Source: Thermoplasmata archaeon
Lineage (GTDB): Archaea; Thermoplasmatota; Thermoplasmata; Lutacidiplasmatales; UBA184
Direction: 5' to 3'
Assembly (NCBI GenBank): GCA_022750155.1
Contig: JAKIWG010000018.1
Location: forward strand, 1-47,366
DNA: 47,366 nucleotides
Position numbers and translations under genes: made by a program. A model generated the notes under the pieces. The model saw only the letters and a list, made by a program, of their open reading frames with translations. It had not been told where the DNA came from and did no database searches. Within the stretch, counting starts at the first letter, position 1; each line of letters begins with the position of its first letter. This document shows, one piece after another, positions 33,290 to 41,409 of the stretch.

Positions 33290-34122
33290 CCGGAGACCTC
33301 TTTGTGGGAGAACAGGGCGAGCGCGCCGCCGACCCCTGCGACGAAGTAGCCCACCATGATCCCCGCGCCCTGGGCGAGGGACGGAGTGTAGATGGTCAGG
33401 GTGAGGGTGGCGTTCCCCCTTCCGGCCCCGACCTCGGTGATATGGGGGCTCGTCACGAACGCCTGGGAGATCGCCCCTTCCGCATAGCTCAGCAGGAACC
33501 ACGACTCGATGTGCGCGGATTCGAGGGCGAGGTTGGCGATCGGGAAGACGAGGTAGAGGAGCAGGACGATGACGATGATCCCGATGGTGGGCCGACGGAA
33601 CGCCGCGCTCAGGAGGAAAACGAGGCCGAGGAACGCGAGTTGGAGGAGCAGCACGAGGCCGTAGGCGACCGCCGTGGCGCCGACGACGCCGCCGAACAGG
33701 AGCGCCCCTAGGGCGACGATCGTGAAGAAGAAGATCGAGACCGCCCCGGCCGAGACGAGGAACGCGGCGAGGAAGCGGCCGAGGAGGAGCGTCGAGCGCC
33801 GGACCGGCTGCACGAGGGAGAAGTACCCCGCGGGGGTACCGAACTCCGCGGAGATCGCGTCCCCTCCCAGCAGGGCGGCGCTGAGCACGGCCAGGGTCCC
33901 CGAGTACCCGGTCCATGCGGCGAGGAACTCCGGGAGCGTTCCCCACTCGGCACGGACTCCCGCGCTTCCGACATCGAGCAGGTAGGCCGAGGCGATCAAG
34001 GAGGCCAGCGCGCAGAGCCCCACGATCCCGTAGAACCGGTACGTGCGTACGTAGGAGCGGACCTCGAACCGCGCGGCCACGAGGAATTGGTCGAGGTCCT
34101 CCGGAGCCCTTGCACCGGCCAT
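33286..34122 (-). CDS. ABC-2-type transporter permease
   Basis: The protein has 278 residues from the ATG at 34122; a GTG one codon upstream is possible. About six membrane helices are present (YGIVGLCALASLIASAYLL, GYSGTLAVLSAALLGGD, FLAAFLVSAGAVSIFFFTIV, YGLVLLLQLAFLGLVFLLS, IGIIVIVLLLYLVFPIANLA and GIMVGYFVAGVGGALALF). AISAEFGTPAGYFSLVQPVRRSTLLLGRF after the second helix is the usual ABC-2 cytoplasmic motif. A TATA-like GGAATAAGCC lies 25 nt before the ATG. It pairs with the ATPase downstream by a four-base overlap. Confidence 0.9.
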   Translation of the reverse strand: MAGARAPEDLDQFLVAARFEVRSYVRTYRFYGIVGLCALASLIASAYLLDVGSAGVRAEWGTLPEFLAAWTGYSGTLAVLSAALLGGDAISAEFGTPAGYFSLVQPVRRSTLLLGRFLAAFLVSAGAVSIFFFTIVALGALLFGGVVGATAVAYGLVLLLQLAFLGLVFLLSAAFRRPTIGIIVIVLLLYLVFPIANLALESAHIESWFLLSYAEGAISQAFVTSPHITEVGAGRGNATLTLTIYTPSLAQGAGIMVGYFVAGVGGALALFSHKEVSG

Positions 34123-34142
34123 CACCGGCCGAGGCCTCCAGG

Positions 34143-34152
34143 GGCTTATTCC
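34143..34152 (-). promoter_or_regulatory. Promoter of the ABC transporter operon
   Basis: On the minus strand GGAATAAGCC, 25 nt before the ATG at 34122, with leaderless spacing. Confidence 0.6.
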
Positions 34153-34186
34153 TCCTCGCGTCCAGGGGACCCCCCGCCCCGCGCTG

Positions 34187-34195
34187 TTTTTACTC
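34187..34195 (+). promoter_or_regulatory. Promoter of the HisC-like aminotransferase gene
   Basis: TTTTTACTC, 24 nt before the GTG at 34215. It is part of a 90-bp divergent region with the ABC operon promoter. Confidence 0.6.
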
Positions 34196-34214
34196 TGCGT
34201 GCCCCCGCGAAGTC

Positions 34215-35186
34215 GTGACGTTTCCGCTGGCCCAATGGATCGAGGGTCACGAGGACGTCCCGCACCACCTCGGCCGGAGCGGGATGGTCGGTTCGCTCAC
34301 CACGACCCCCGCCGTGATCGCATCCTCGGGCCCGGGGGAGGAGGCCGAACTTCGACGCCGATTGGCGCGACGGATGGGCGTCGCCCCCGAGCGGCTGTTC
34401 CTGACCACCGGGGCCACGGAGGCGAACTTCGACGCCCTCGTCTACCTGCTCCGGGAGTCGAACCGACGGATCGCCCGCGCGCCCCGGGTCCGTACCCCGG
34501 TCCCCGAGTACCCCCCGCTATGGGAGACGGCGGCCGCGATCGGGTTCCGGCGCGTCGGCCCCACCGATCCCGCCGAGGTCACGGTCTGCTCCCAGCCGAA
34601 CAACCCGTGCGGGACCCGTGCGGGAGAGGGCGGGCTCGATCGGATCCGCAAGGGCGCCGCCACCCTCGTCGTCGACGAGACGTTCCGCGAGTTCACCGCG
34701 GCCCCCTCCCTGGCCCGGGCCGGCGGGCGGGGCGTGTGGGTCACGGGCTCCTTCACGAAGGTCTACGGCGCGGACCCGGTCCGCGTCGGATACGTCGTCG
34801 CTCCCCCGGAAGAGGCCGCGAGGTTCGGGGCGTTCGCCGAGTACGCGATGCACGAGATCGCCACCGCCTCCGTCGGCGCGGCCCTCGCGATCCTCGACCA
34901 TCGCCGCGATATCCTCCGGGAATCCCGCGGACTGTTCCGTCAGAACCTCTCGGCCTTACGTCACCGGGTGCGGGGGGTCCCTGCCCTCGCCGCCCCGGTG
35001 TGGTTCGACCGGGGGGACGGCGTGCTTCCTGGGGACACCCTCGCCCGACGTGCGCTCGACTCCGGGGTCCTGGTCTGCAGCGGCTCCTTCTTCGGCGACG
35101 CGACGGGGGTCCGCGTGACCCTCACTCGCCGGAGCTTCCCGGACGACCTCCAGGCGTACCTCTCGGTCCGCGACCTCTTCCTGTGA
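34215..35186 (+). CDS. PLP-dependent class I/II aminotransferase (HisC/CobD-like)
   Basis: The protein has 323 residues from the GTG at 34215, fixed by the TATA element; the codons upstream are not protein-like. The fold type I order is present: GATEANFDALVYLL, PEYPPLWETAA, SQPNNPCGTR (PLP-binding Asn), VVDETFREF (the Asp contacting the pyridine N) and TGSFTKVYGADPVRVGY, where the Lys of SFTKVYG forms the Schiff base. The length is short for histidinol-phosphate aminotransferase and closer to the threonine-phosphate decarboxylase type (CobD). The opening FPLAQWIEGHEDVPHHLG is family-like. The substrate cannot be assigned. It stands alone, divergent from the ABC operon. Confidence 0.88.
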   Translation: MTFPLAQWIEGHEDVPHHLGRSGMVGSLTTTPAVIASSGPGEEAELRRRLARRMGVAPERLFLTTGATEANFDALVYLLRESNRRIARAPRVRTPVPEYPPLWETAAAIGFRRVGPTDPAEVTVCSQPNNPCGTRAGEGGLDRIRKGAATLVVDETFREFTAAPSLARAGGRGVWVTGSFTKVYGADPVRVGYVVAPPEEAARFGAFAEYAMHEIATASVGAALAILDHRRDILRESRGLFRQNLSALRHRVRGVPALAAPVWFDRGDGVLPGDTLARRALDSGVLVCSGSFFGDATGVRVTLTRRSFPDDLQAYLSVRDLFL

Positions 35187-35204
35187 AGGATCGCGAGGCC
35201 TCGG

Positions 35205-35465
35205 TCAGGTGCGTTCGGATGCGGGCGGCGTGATCCCCCGGCGGACGATGGCGAAGCGCCCCGGCGGCGGGGGCCGGAGCGATCCCCCGGAGCCGGTCTG
35301 CTCGCGCAGGAACGTCTGGGCGAACCGCTTGGCGCGGTCCGGGTCGGCCTGGTGGACCAGGAGGAACCCCCGGGCCAGCTCCGTCAGCACGGCGCGCTCG
35401 GGCACGATCTCGGAGATCGTCCCCTCCGGGGCCGCATCGAAGCGACGCTCCCGAGTGCCGCGCAT
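35205..35465 (-). CDS. Small hypothetical protein
   Basis: The protein has 86 residues from the ATG at 35465, with a TATA-like GGTTAAAGCG 31 nt upstream; 39 more codons are open but lie past the promoter. An N-terminal strand pair (EGTISEIVPERAVLTELA) and a helix (DRAKRFAQTFLREQTG) are visible, then a Pro-rich stretch and a closing strand (GRFAIVRRGI). No family was recognised. It is convergent with the HisC-like aminotransferase gene. Confidence 0.6.
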   Translation of the reverse strand: MRGTRERRFDAAPEGTISEIVPERAVLTELARGFLLVHQADPDRAKRFAQTFLREQTGSGGSLRPPPPGRFAIVRRGITPPASERT

Positions 35466-35490
35466 CGCACCCGGCGAGCCGGCGCTCCCC

Positions 35491-35500
35491 CGCTTTAACC
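35491..35500 (-). promoter_or_regulatory. TATA-like element of the 86-residue gene
   Basis: On the minus strand GGTTAAAGCG, centre about 31 nt before the ATG at 35465. Confidence 0.55.
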
Positions 35501-35587
35501 CGTCGCCTCCACCGGCCGAACCCTCCCTGCCGGCCGGGCCCGAACCCTTTTGCGCTCCGCCTGCGTGACGTGGGTCGAGCACCCCCC

Positions 35588-36982
35588 ATGAGCCAGAGCA
35601 CCCCGCGCCCCACCAGCGAGCCCCCCGCCGGCCAGGATGCCGGGGCCCCGAAGCGCGGGGTCCGGATCGTCACCCCCATCCCCGGTCCGAAAGCGAAGCA
35701 GATCGTCGAGGCGGACACCCGCTACCTGATGACCAGTACGAAGACCTCGCCGGTCGCGGCAGAGAGCGCGAGCGGGGTCTGGATCACCGATGTCGACGGG
35801 AACCGGATCCTCGATTTCACGAGCGGGGTGGGGGTGGTGAACACCGGCCACTGTCACCCCGAGGTGGTACGGGCCGTCCAGGAGCAGGCCGGAAAGCTCA
35901 TGCATTTCGCCGGGACCGACTTCTACTACCGGAACCAGACCGAACTTGCGGAACGCCTCACCCGGATCACGCCCGGGGAGTTCGACAAGAAGGTCTTCTT
36001 CACGAACAGCGGTACCGAGAGCGCGGAAGCCGCCCTCAAGCTCGCCCGGTGGAACCGGCAGCGCCCGCTCACGATCGGTCTGTTGGGCGGTTTCCACGGC
36101 CGCTCGATGGGCTCGCTCACCATGACCGCGTCCAAACCGGTGCAGCGCGCCCGGTTCCTCGCCTACTCGGGGGGTGGCCAGCACATCCCGGCGCCGAACT
36201 GCTTCCGCTGCCCGTACAAGCTCCAGTACCCGAGCTGCGACCTGTACTGCGCGAAGATCCTCAAGGAGCTCTACTTCGAGACGTCCATCCCGCCCACCGA
36301 CGTGGCGGCGTTCATCGCGGAGCCGGTGATGGGCGAGGGCGGCTACATCGTCCCGCCCAAGGGCTGGCACCAGGAGATCAAGAAGATCCTCGACGAACAC
36401 GACATCCTGTTCATCGACGACGAGGTCCAGGCCGGGTTCGGCCGGACGGGCAAATGGTTCGCCATCGAGCACCACGGGGTCGTCCCGGACATCGTGACGA
36501 CGGCCAAGGCGATCGGCAGCGGCCTCCCCATCGGGGCGGTCATCTTCCGCAAGAGCCTCGACTATACCTACCAGGGGGCGCACTCGAACACCTTCGGGGG
36601 CAACCTCGTCGCCGTCGCCGCGGCCCTCGCGACGCTGAACGTGATGGAGCGCGAACACCTGCTCGAGAACGCGCGCGTCCAGGGCGAGCACCTGAAGAAG
36701 CGGCTGACCGAGCTCCAGGGCAAGTACGAGGAGATCGGCGACGTCCGCGGACTCGGGCTCATGGTCGCGACGGAGTTCGTCAAGAGCCGCTCGGACCGGA
36801 CCCCCCACGTCCAGCTCAAGGACCGCATCCTCGAGGAAGCGTACCGACGCGGACTCCTGTTGCTCCCGTGCGGGAAGTCGTCGATCCGCTACATCCCGCC
36901 GCTGATCATCACGCGCGACCAGGTCGACGAGGGCGTCGAGATCCTCGACGCCTCCATCGCCGCGGCGCGCCGCGCGGGATGA
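35588..36982 (+). CDS. Class III PLP-dependent aminotransferase (GABA-aminotransferase/amino-acid racemase type)
   Basis: The protein has 464 residues from the ATG at 35588; a GTG at 35570 would add six. It is a complete class III enzyme: [25 protein letters not shown], then [29 protein letters not shown], the [12 protein letters not shown] strand, [16 protein letters not shown] and [15 protein letters not shown] with the PLP Lys. The insert [18 protein letters not shown] with a second Cys pair is characteristic of archaeal enzymes related to the broad-specificity amino-acid racemases of Thermococcales as well as GABA transaminases, so both activities are possible. Its ATGA stop overlaps the zinc dehydrogenase start, so they form an operon. 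Confidence 0.9.
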   Translation: MSQSTPRPTSEPPAGQDAGAPKRGVRIVTPIPGPKAKQIVEADTRYLMTSTKTSPVAAESASGVWITDVDGNRILDFTSGVGVVNTGHCHPEVVRAVQEQAGKLMHFAGTDFYYRNQTELAERLTRITPGEFDKKVFFTNSGTESAEAALKLARWNRQRPLTIGLLGGFHGRSMGSLTMTASKPVQRARFLAYSGGGQHIPAPNCFRCPYKLQYPSCDLYCAKILKELYFETSIPPTDVAAFIAEPVMGEGGYIVPPKGWHQEIKKILDEHDILFIDDEVQAGFGRTGKWFAIEHHGVVPDIVTTAKAIGSGLPIGAVIFRKSLDYTYQGAHSNTFGGNLVAVAAALATLNVMEREHLLENARVQGEHLKKRLTELQGKYEEIGDVRGLGLMVATEFVKSRSDRTPHVQLKDRILEEAYRRGLLLLPCGKSSIRYIPPLIITRDQVDEGVEILDASIAAARRAG

Positions 36983-38016
36983 AGTTCGCCCGTCTCGCCG
37001 GGCCCGGACGACTCGGCATCGCCGACGCTCCCGATCCCGTGGCCGGGCCCGGGGAGGTGGTCGTGCGCCTCGCCGCGTGCGGCGTCTGCGGCACCGACCT
37101 CGAGAAGCTGAAGGGGAACTACCAGAGCGCCGGTCGGATCGGCCACGAACCGGTCGGGACCCTCCAGGCCGTCGGGGCGGGGGTGCCCTCGCTCTCCGTG
37201 GGCGAGCGCGTGTGGGTGCACCACCATGTCCCGTGCTACGCGTGCCGGGTCTGCGAGCGCGGGGAGTACACGTTCTGCGCCTCGTACTCCAAGAGCAACA
37301 TCGACCCCGGCGGGTTTGCCGAGATGTTCCGGGTCCCATCGGAGCACGTCGCCCGCGGCGCGGTCCAGCGCCTCGACGACTCGCTCTCCTGGGAGGTCGG
37401 CAGCCTCCTCGAGCCCGCCGGATGCGGACTCACGGCGATCCGCCGCGTGGGCTTCCACCACGGCGACTCGGTCTTCGTCATCGGTCTAGGTCCGGTCGGG
37501 ATCCTATACGCGCGCCTCGCCCGGGCCCTCGGGGCCGGATGGGTGGGCGGCTCGGACCTCTCGGCCCGCCGCCGGTCCGCGGCCGAGGGCTCCGGGGTCG
37601 ACCACGCCGTAGACGCCCACGACCCGGAGGAGGCCGAGCGCCGCGTGTCGTCCGCCACGGGCTCCGAAGGCGCGGACCTCGTCGTCGTCGCCACGGGAGC
37701 GCCGGCCGCCGTCACGCTCGGGGCGCGCCTGGTCCGACGCGGGGGCACCCTCAACCTGTTCGGCCTGCCGGAGGCCGGCAGCCGGCTCGACGTCGACCTC
37801 CAGCAGCTCTACCTTCGCGGGGTCCGCGTGGTCCCCTCCTACGCCACCACCGAGCGGGACATCGGGGACGTGCAGAGGCTCCTCGTCGCCCGGCGACTGG
37901 ACCTTTCCGACCTCGTCACCCACCGATACCCGGTGACCGAGGTGGTCAAGGCGTTCGAGATGGCGGCCCGTCCGAGCGACGCGTTGAAGGTCGTGGTCAC
38001 CGGCCCGGCGTACTAG
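36979..38016 (+). CDS. Zinc-dependent medium-chain dehydrogenase
   Basis: The protein has 345 residues from the ATG at 36979. ACGVCGTD (Cys37) with GHE (His56, Glu57) are the catalytic zinc ligands. Cys86, Cys89, Cys92 and Cys100 (PCYACRVCERGEYTFC) form the structural zinc lobe. The cofactor fold has GLGPVGILYARLARALGA, and an Asp at the end of the following strand (GGSDLS) favours NAD+. It ends in SDALKVVVTG. It resembles sorbitol/threonine-type dehydrogenases, but the substrate is open. The gene is coupled to the class III aminotransferase or racemase, suggesting that amino-acid-derived carbonyl and hydroxy compounds are handled together. Its stop shares four bases with the convergent nucleotidyltransferase stop. 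Confidence 0.9.
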   Translation: MKFARLAGPGRLGIADAPDPVAGPGEVVVRLAACGVCGTDLEKLKGNYQSAGRIGHEPVGTLQAVGAGVPSLSVGERVWVHHHVPCYACRVCERGEYTFCASYSKSNIDPGGFAEMFRVPSEHVARGAVQRLDDSLSWEVGSLLEPAGCGLTAIRRVGFHHGDSVFVIGLGPVGILYARLARALGAGWVGGSDLSARRRSAAEGSGVDHAVDAHDPEEAERRVSSATGSEGADLVVVATGAPAAVTLGARLVRRGGTLNLFGLPEAGSRLDVDLQQLYLRGVRVVPSYATTERDIGDVQRLLVARRLDLSDLVTHRYPVTEVVKAFEMAARPSDALKVVVTGPAY

Positions 38017-38987
38017 GGCGCCGGGGTCGTCCCCAGGACCTGGTTCTCGGTCCGTACTCCGCCCGCCACTTCCATTCCCGGCCCGACGATGGAGCCGACG
38101 ACCCGGCCGCCGGCGTGGACGGTCACTCCATCCATCAGCACGGAGTTCTCGACGTGCGCCCCCGAATGGAGGACGACCCCGTCCCCGAGGCAGGAGTACG
38201 GACCGATCTCGGCCCCTTCCGCGCGCACGTCATGCCCCACGGCCACCGGTCCGTGGCCGGAGGCTCCGGGGGGCCGCCGTCCCGGGCCACCCCGTCCCGC
38301 GTCGAACAGGAGGCGCTGCGCGTGGAGCAATCGCTCCGGCGTGCCGGCGTCCTCCCAGTACCCCCGGGAGCGGAACCCGTAGATCCCGTGCGAGAGGAGT
38401 CCGGGGACGATCTCGGTCTCGAAGCTCAACGCCCGGCCCCGGGGGATCCGGTCGAGGACGGATCGGTGCCATACCTGGACCCCCGCATTGATCCAGTGGG
38501 AGGGGGCGTCCTTGGGCTGGGGTTTCTCGACGAATCCCACGATCCGGTCGTCCGGCCCCAGCGCCGCGACGCCGTACGGGCGCGTGTCGTCGACCTCGGT
38601 GAGGGTCATCGCGCCGACCCCCCCGCTACGACGGTGCAGGTCGAGGAGCGCCCGGACGTCGACCTGGGCGATCACGTCCGAGTTCATGAGCAGGAACGGG
38701 TCGGACATGTCGTCGCCCGCGTTCCGCATCCCCCCGCCGGTGCCGAGCGGGGTCTTCTCCTCGACGAACTGGACCCGGACGGCGGGCATGTGGCCGCGGA
38801 CGTAGCGCTCGATGACCTCGGCCTTGTACCCCGTCGCGAGGACGACCTCGTCCACCTCCGGCGGGAGCAGGTCGAGGACGTGGTAGAGCATCGGCTTGCC
38901 CGCGATCGGGATGAGCTGCTTGGGGATCGAGTAGGTGATCGGTCGAAGCCGGGTCCCGAACCCACCGATGAGGACGAGCGCTTTCAT
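38013..38987 (-). CDS. Sugar-phosphate nucleotidyltransferase
   Basis: The protein has 324 residues from the ATG at 38987. The nucleotidyltransferase signature GGFGTRLRPITYSIPKQLIPIAGKPML opens the protein, followed by GTGGGMRN (nucleotide loop), LMNSDVIAQVDV (metal-binding Asp) and VGFVEKPQPKDAPSHWINAGV. From about residue 245 a left-handed beta-helix like that of mannose-1-phosphate guanylyltransferases follows (SCLGDGVVLHSGAHVENSVLM). It activates a sugar phosphate with GTP, UTP or dTTP for glycan synthesis; the exact sugar is not clear. A TATA-like GGGATTAAGG lies about 38 nt upstream. Confidence 0.9.
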   Translation of the reverse strand: MKALVLIGGFGTRLRPITYSIPKQLIPIAGKPMLYHVLDLLPPEVDEVVLATGYKAEVIERYVRGHMPAVRVQFVEEKTPLGTGGGMRNAGDDMSDPFLLMNSDVIAQVDVRALLDLHRRSGGVGAMTLTEVDDTRPYGVAALGPDDRIVGFVEKPQPKDAPSHWINAGVQVWHRSVLDRIPRGRALSFETEIVPGLLSHGIYGFRSRGYWEDAGTPERLLHAQRLLFDAGRGGPGRRPPGASGHGPVAVGHDVRAEGAEIGPYSCLGDGVVLHSGAHVENSVLMDGVTVHAGGRVVGSIVGPGMEVAGGVRTENQVLGTTPAP

Positions 38988-39066
38988 GGACCGCCGGGCG
39001 CCGCCCCATCGTCAGGAGGGCCTTAATCCCTCGCGGGGGGAGCGGGCCGGAACGGGTCGGAGACGT

Positions 39067-40269
39067 TCAGAGCCCCGGGGGGGCCCGTCCGAGGCCGGCC
39101 GACGCGGAGTACTCCCGCTCGGTCAACCGCTTCAGGAGCGCGGCGGGACTCCCCCAGACGGTCAGTCGTCGTACCGAGCCCGAGGCCTTTCCCGTGCCGA
39201 CGGCCACGATCATCCCCTTCTCCCGATAGACGAAGCGCTCCATCGGCTCGCCTCGCCATCGATGGACGACGTTCGCCGCCGCGACCGACGCCTCGGCGAG
39301 GGCGGCCTGGGCGGTGGCCGGCACCAGCATGTGGGTCCGAGGGTCCTCGAACTCCGCCACGTCCCCGACGGCGAACACCCCCGGCCGGTCCGGGAGCTCG
39401 AGGTTCTCGTTCACTTTCAATCGACCGGCCTTTCCATGCGCTCCGGGTACCGCCCGGACCAGCGGGGGGGCCTGGACGCCCGCGCACCAGACCGCCACGT
39501 GGAACCCCCGGTTCGTGCCGTCCTGCAGGGCGAGGTGGTCCGACTCGACCCGAGTGACGTTGACCCCTTCCGAGAGGTCGACACCCGCCTCCTTCAGAAG
39601 CTCGCGCGCGTGCTGCACGAGCCCGTCGGGAAGGCCGGCCAGGAACGGTACCGCGCCGGCGACCAGGGTCACGTGGGGGGCCCGGGCGCCGGGGCCGGCC
39701 ACGCGGCGCCAATCGGTGGTGGCGATCTCGGCGGCGACCTCGGTCCCGGTCGAACCGCCCCCGACGACCACGACCTCGGGGCGCTGCCCCTTCGGCCACC
39801 CGGCGGAGGCGGTCTCTTTCGCCTTCAGCTCCGCGGCGAGGCGGAGGGCCCCGGTGTACCGGTAGACCTGGTGCGTGTGTTCGGGCGCCCCCGGGACTCC
39901 GTAATAGGCGATCGTGCTCCCGAGGCAGATCGCGAGGTACCGGAACGTGAGCTCCCCGTCGCCGAGGTGTACGCGATGGGCGTCCAGGTCCAGCCGCTCT
40001 ACCGACGAGCTCCGGAACTCCACCCCGGACGATCGCAGGACCCGGTCGATCGGGATCGCGAGGCGACGTCCCGCACCCTGTGCCCTAGCGAGCTTGCCGA
40101 CTTCGTAGAGCTCGGTCCGTAGCACGTGGACCGGATGGCGGTCGACGAGGACGACGGGCAACCCGCCCTGGGCGCGGCGCGACACCTCCCGGGCGAGGCG
40201 CACCCCGGCATACCCCGCGCCGAGGACCACGAGCGGGCCCTCGGAAGCGGAGGCAGCACCGGCGGCCAT
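39067..40269 (-). CDS. Type II NADH dehydrogenase-like FAD oxidoreductase
   Basis: The protein has 400 residues from the ATG at 40269. The first dinucleotide motif (VVLGAGYAGVRLA, about 14-26) binds FAD and the second (VVVVGGGSTGTEVAAEIA, about 165) binds NAD(P)H. VPGAPEHTHQV, AVWCAGVQAPPLVR and the late GVFAVGDVAEFEDP with Asp are typical of NDH-2-type enzymes. There is no C-terminal membrane helix; a short amphipathic end may attach to the membrane. It is expected to oxidise NADH and reduce quinone or a related acceptor. Sulfide:quinone reductase is less likely because the redox Cys pairs are absent. A TATA-like element lies 27 nt upstream. Confidence 0.85.
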   Translation of the reverse strand: MAAGAASASEGPLVVLGAGYAGVRLAREVSRRAQGGLPVVLVDRHPVHVLRTELYEVGKLARAQGAGRRLAIPIDRVLRSSGVEFRSSSVERLDLDAHRVHLGDGELTFRYLAICLGSTIAYYGVPGAPEHTHQVYRYTGALRLAAELKAKETASAGWPKGQRPEVVVVGGGSTGTEVAAEIATTDWRRVAGPGARAPHVTLVAGAVPFLAGLPDGLVQHARELLKEAGVDLSEGVNVTRVESDHLALQDGTNRGFHVAVWCAGVQAPPLVRAVPGAHGKAGRLKVNENLELPDRPGVFAVGDVAEFEDPRTHMLVPATAQAALAEASVAAANVVHRWRGEPMERFVYREKGMIVAVGTGKASGSVRRLTVWGSPAALLKRLTEREYSASAGLGRAPPGL

Positions 40270-40290
40270 GCCGCGTCGAGCGGGAGCTAG

Positions 40291-40300
40291 CGTAAGACGT
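40291..40300 (-). promoter_or_regulatory. Promoter of the NDH-2-like gene
   Basis: On the minus strand ACGTCTTACG, centre 27 nt before the ATG at 40269, with leaderless spacing. Confidence 0.55.
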
Positions 40301-40339
40301 ACGACCGCCGCCCGGGAGCCCGCCGAGAGGACCCGCCCC

Positions 40340-40363
40340 GTACCTACCTTCTGGTCTAGGTAC
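40340..40363. repeat. Inverted repeat in the divergent promoter region
   Basis: GTACCTA at 40340-40346 and TAGGTAC at 40357-40363 are perfect 7-base arms around a 10-base spacer. It lies between the NDH-2-like gene and the toxin-antitoxin pair, where a regulator such as an antitoxin could bind, or an RNA hairpin could form. Confidence 0.4.
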
Positions 40364-40574
40364 TACTCCGGCCGCCGTGGACGTCCGACCGGGCGAAGGC
40401 TCAGGATCTGAGCCCGCCGAGGGACCCGGAACCGCCTCGCCGTACAGGATTCACCCGCCTCGAGGGGCGACGGGGGAATGCCAGCCAAGGGAGGGCAACG
40501 TCGAAGAGTTCGATTCCCTGCCGGTCGGGGCCGGCCGGCTCGTCCATTCCGCCGGAACCCTGGCCCGGAGCAAC

Positions 40575-40583
40575 GGTTAACTC
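40575..40583 (+). promoter_or_regulatory. Promoter of the toxin-antitoxin pair
   Basis: GGTTAACTC, centre 28 nt before the ATG at 40607. It lies 212 bases to the right of the inverted repeat. Confidence 0.55.
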
Positions 40584-40606
40584 CATAGCGCGCCATAGCA
40601 GCTTCG

Positions 40607-40822
40607 ATGGTCGCTCGGGACCCGACCACATCCATCCAGTTGCACGAAAGTACACGGCACTTCCTCGACGCGCTCAAGGCTTCGGGGCAGAGCTACGAGG
40701 ACCTGATCCTCGAGATGGCGGAGGAGCACTTCCCCCCCAGGCTGGTGCGTCAATTGAAGATCCGATTCTCCGTCCTGCGGGGCCCGAGCTCGGACGAAGT
40801 CTTCCAACGGGCCGGCCTTTGA
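40607..40822 (+). CDS. Antitoxin-like small protein
   Basis: The protein has 71 residues from the ATG at 40607. TTSIQLHESTRHFLDALKASGQSYEDLILEMAEEH is a ribbon-helix-helix-like strand followed by two helices, with a helical tail KIRFSVLRGPSSDEVFQRAGL. The size, order and four-base overlap (TTGA) with the next gene fit an antitoxin that binds DNA and the toxin. No signal is present. Confidence 0.75.
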   Translation: MVARDPTTSIQLHESTRHFLDALKASGQSYEDLILEMAEEHFPPRLVRQLKIRFSVLRGPSSDEVFQRAGL

Positions 40823-41154
40823 GCTACGCGGTCCGGTTCCTCGAACCGGCGGCGAAAGAGTTCCATCGCATCCCTCGAAGGCTCCGCCAGCAGTTCAAAG
40901 AGTTGGTGCCGTACCTCGAGGCGAACCCCTATCGCTCCTACCCGTTCCTCCCCGTGAAAGATGTCGGTAGGGTCCCCGGCATCTGGAGGTTTCCCTTGGG
41001 ACCTTATCGCGTGTTCTTCAAGGTGGACGGTTCAACCGTTTGGATCGGGAAGTTCTGGCTTCGTCCACCAGCCTACGGCAAGACGCACATCCGAGAGCTC
41101 CGAAGGACCTTCGGACGAACCCCCGCTACGGGAGACCGCGAGCCAAGGCGATGA
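40819..41154 (+). CDS. RelE/ParE-type toxin
   Basis: The protein has 111 residues from a TTG at 40819 overlapping the antitoxin stop. The RelE fold order is clear: YAVRFLEPAAKEFHRIPRRLRQQFKELVPYLE, then YPFLPVKDVGRVPGIWRFPLGPYRVFFKVDG and VWIGKFWLRP. The GIWR and YRVFF strands carry the usual basic active-site residues for mRNA cleavage on the ribosome (RelE) or gyrase poisoning (ParE). The additional C-terminal IRELRRTFGRTPATG is somewhat longer than typical. The tRNA-Cys gene lies 130 bp further on, on the other strand. Confidence 0.85.
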   Translation: MSYAVRFLEPAAKEFHRIPRRLRQQFKELVPYLEANPYRSYPFLPVKDVGRVPGIWRFPLGPYRVFFKVDGSTVWIGKFWLRPPAYGKTHIRELRRTFGRTPATGDREPRR

Positions 41155-41286
41155 TCTCGAGGACCGCTCAGCCCGACCGGATGGCGGATCGAGAGTTCGC
41201 CGTTTCGACGGACCGCCGGAGGTTCGATTCCCTCGCGGCGAGCGGGCGCCGGGACCGATTCTGACGTCGACGGAACGGGTTACTCA

Positions 41287-41359
41287 AGCCAAGGGAGGGA
41301 ATCGAACCCCCAGGAAACGGATCTGCAGTCCGTCGCATTAACCATTCTGCCACCTTGGC
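41287..41359 (-). tRNA. tRNA-Cys (GCA)
   Basis: Read on the minus strand, the cloverleaf closes. The acceptor stem is GCCAAGG with CCTTGGC, and the anticodon stem is ACGGA with TCCGT around CTGCAGA, so the anticodon is GCA. The T-arm contains GGTTCGATTCC. The discriminator is U73, as usual for tRNA-Cys, and the CCA end is not encoded. No intron is present. Confidence 0.93.
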
Positions 41360-41409
41360 GCGGGCGCGGGGAGGCATGACCCCCTTAAAACGCGGGGGTC
41401 GAACTCTCC

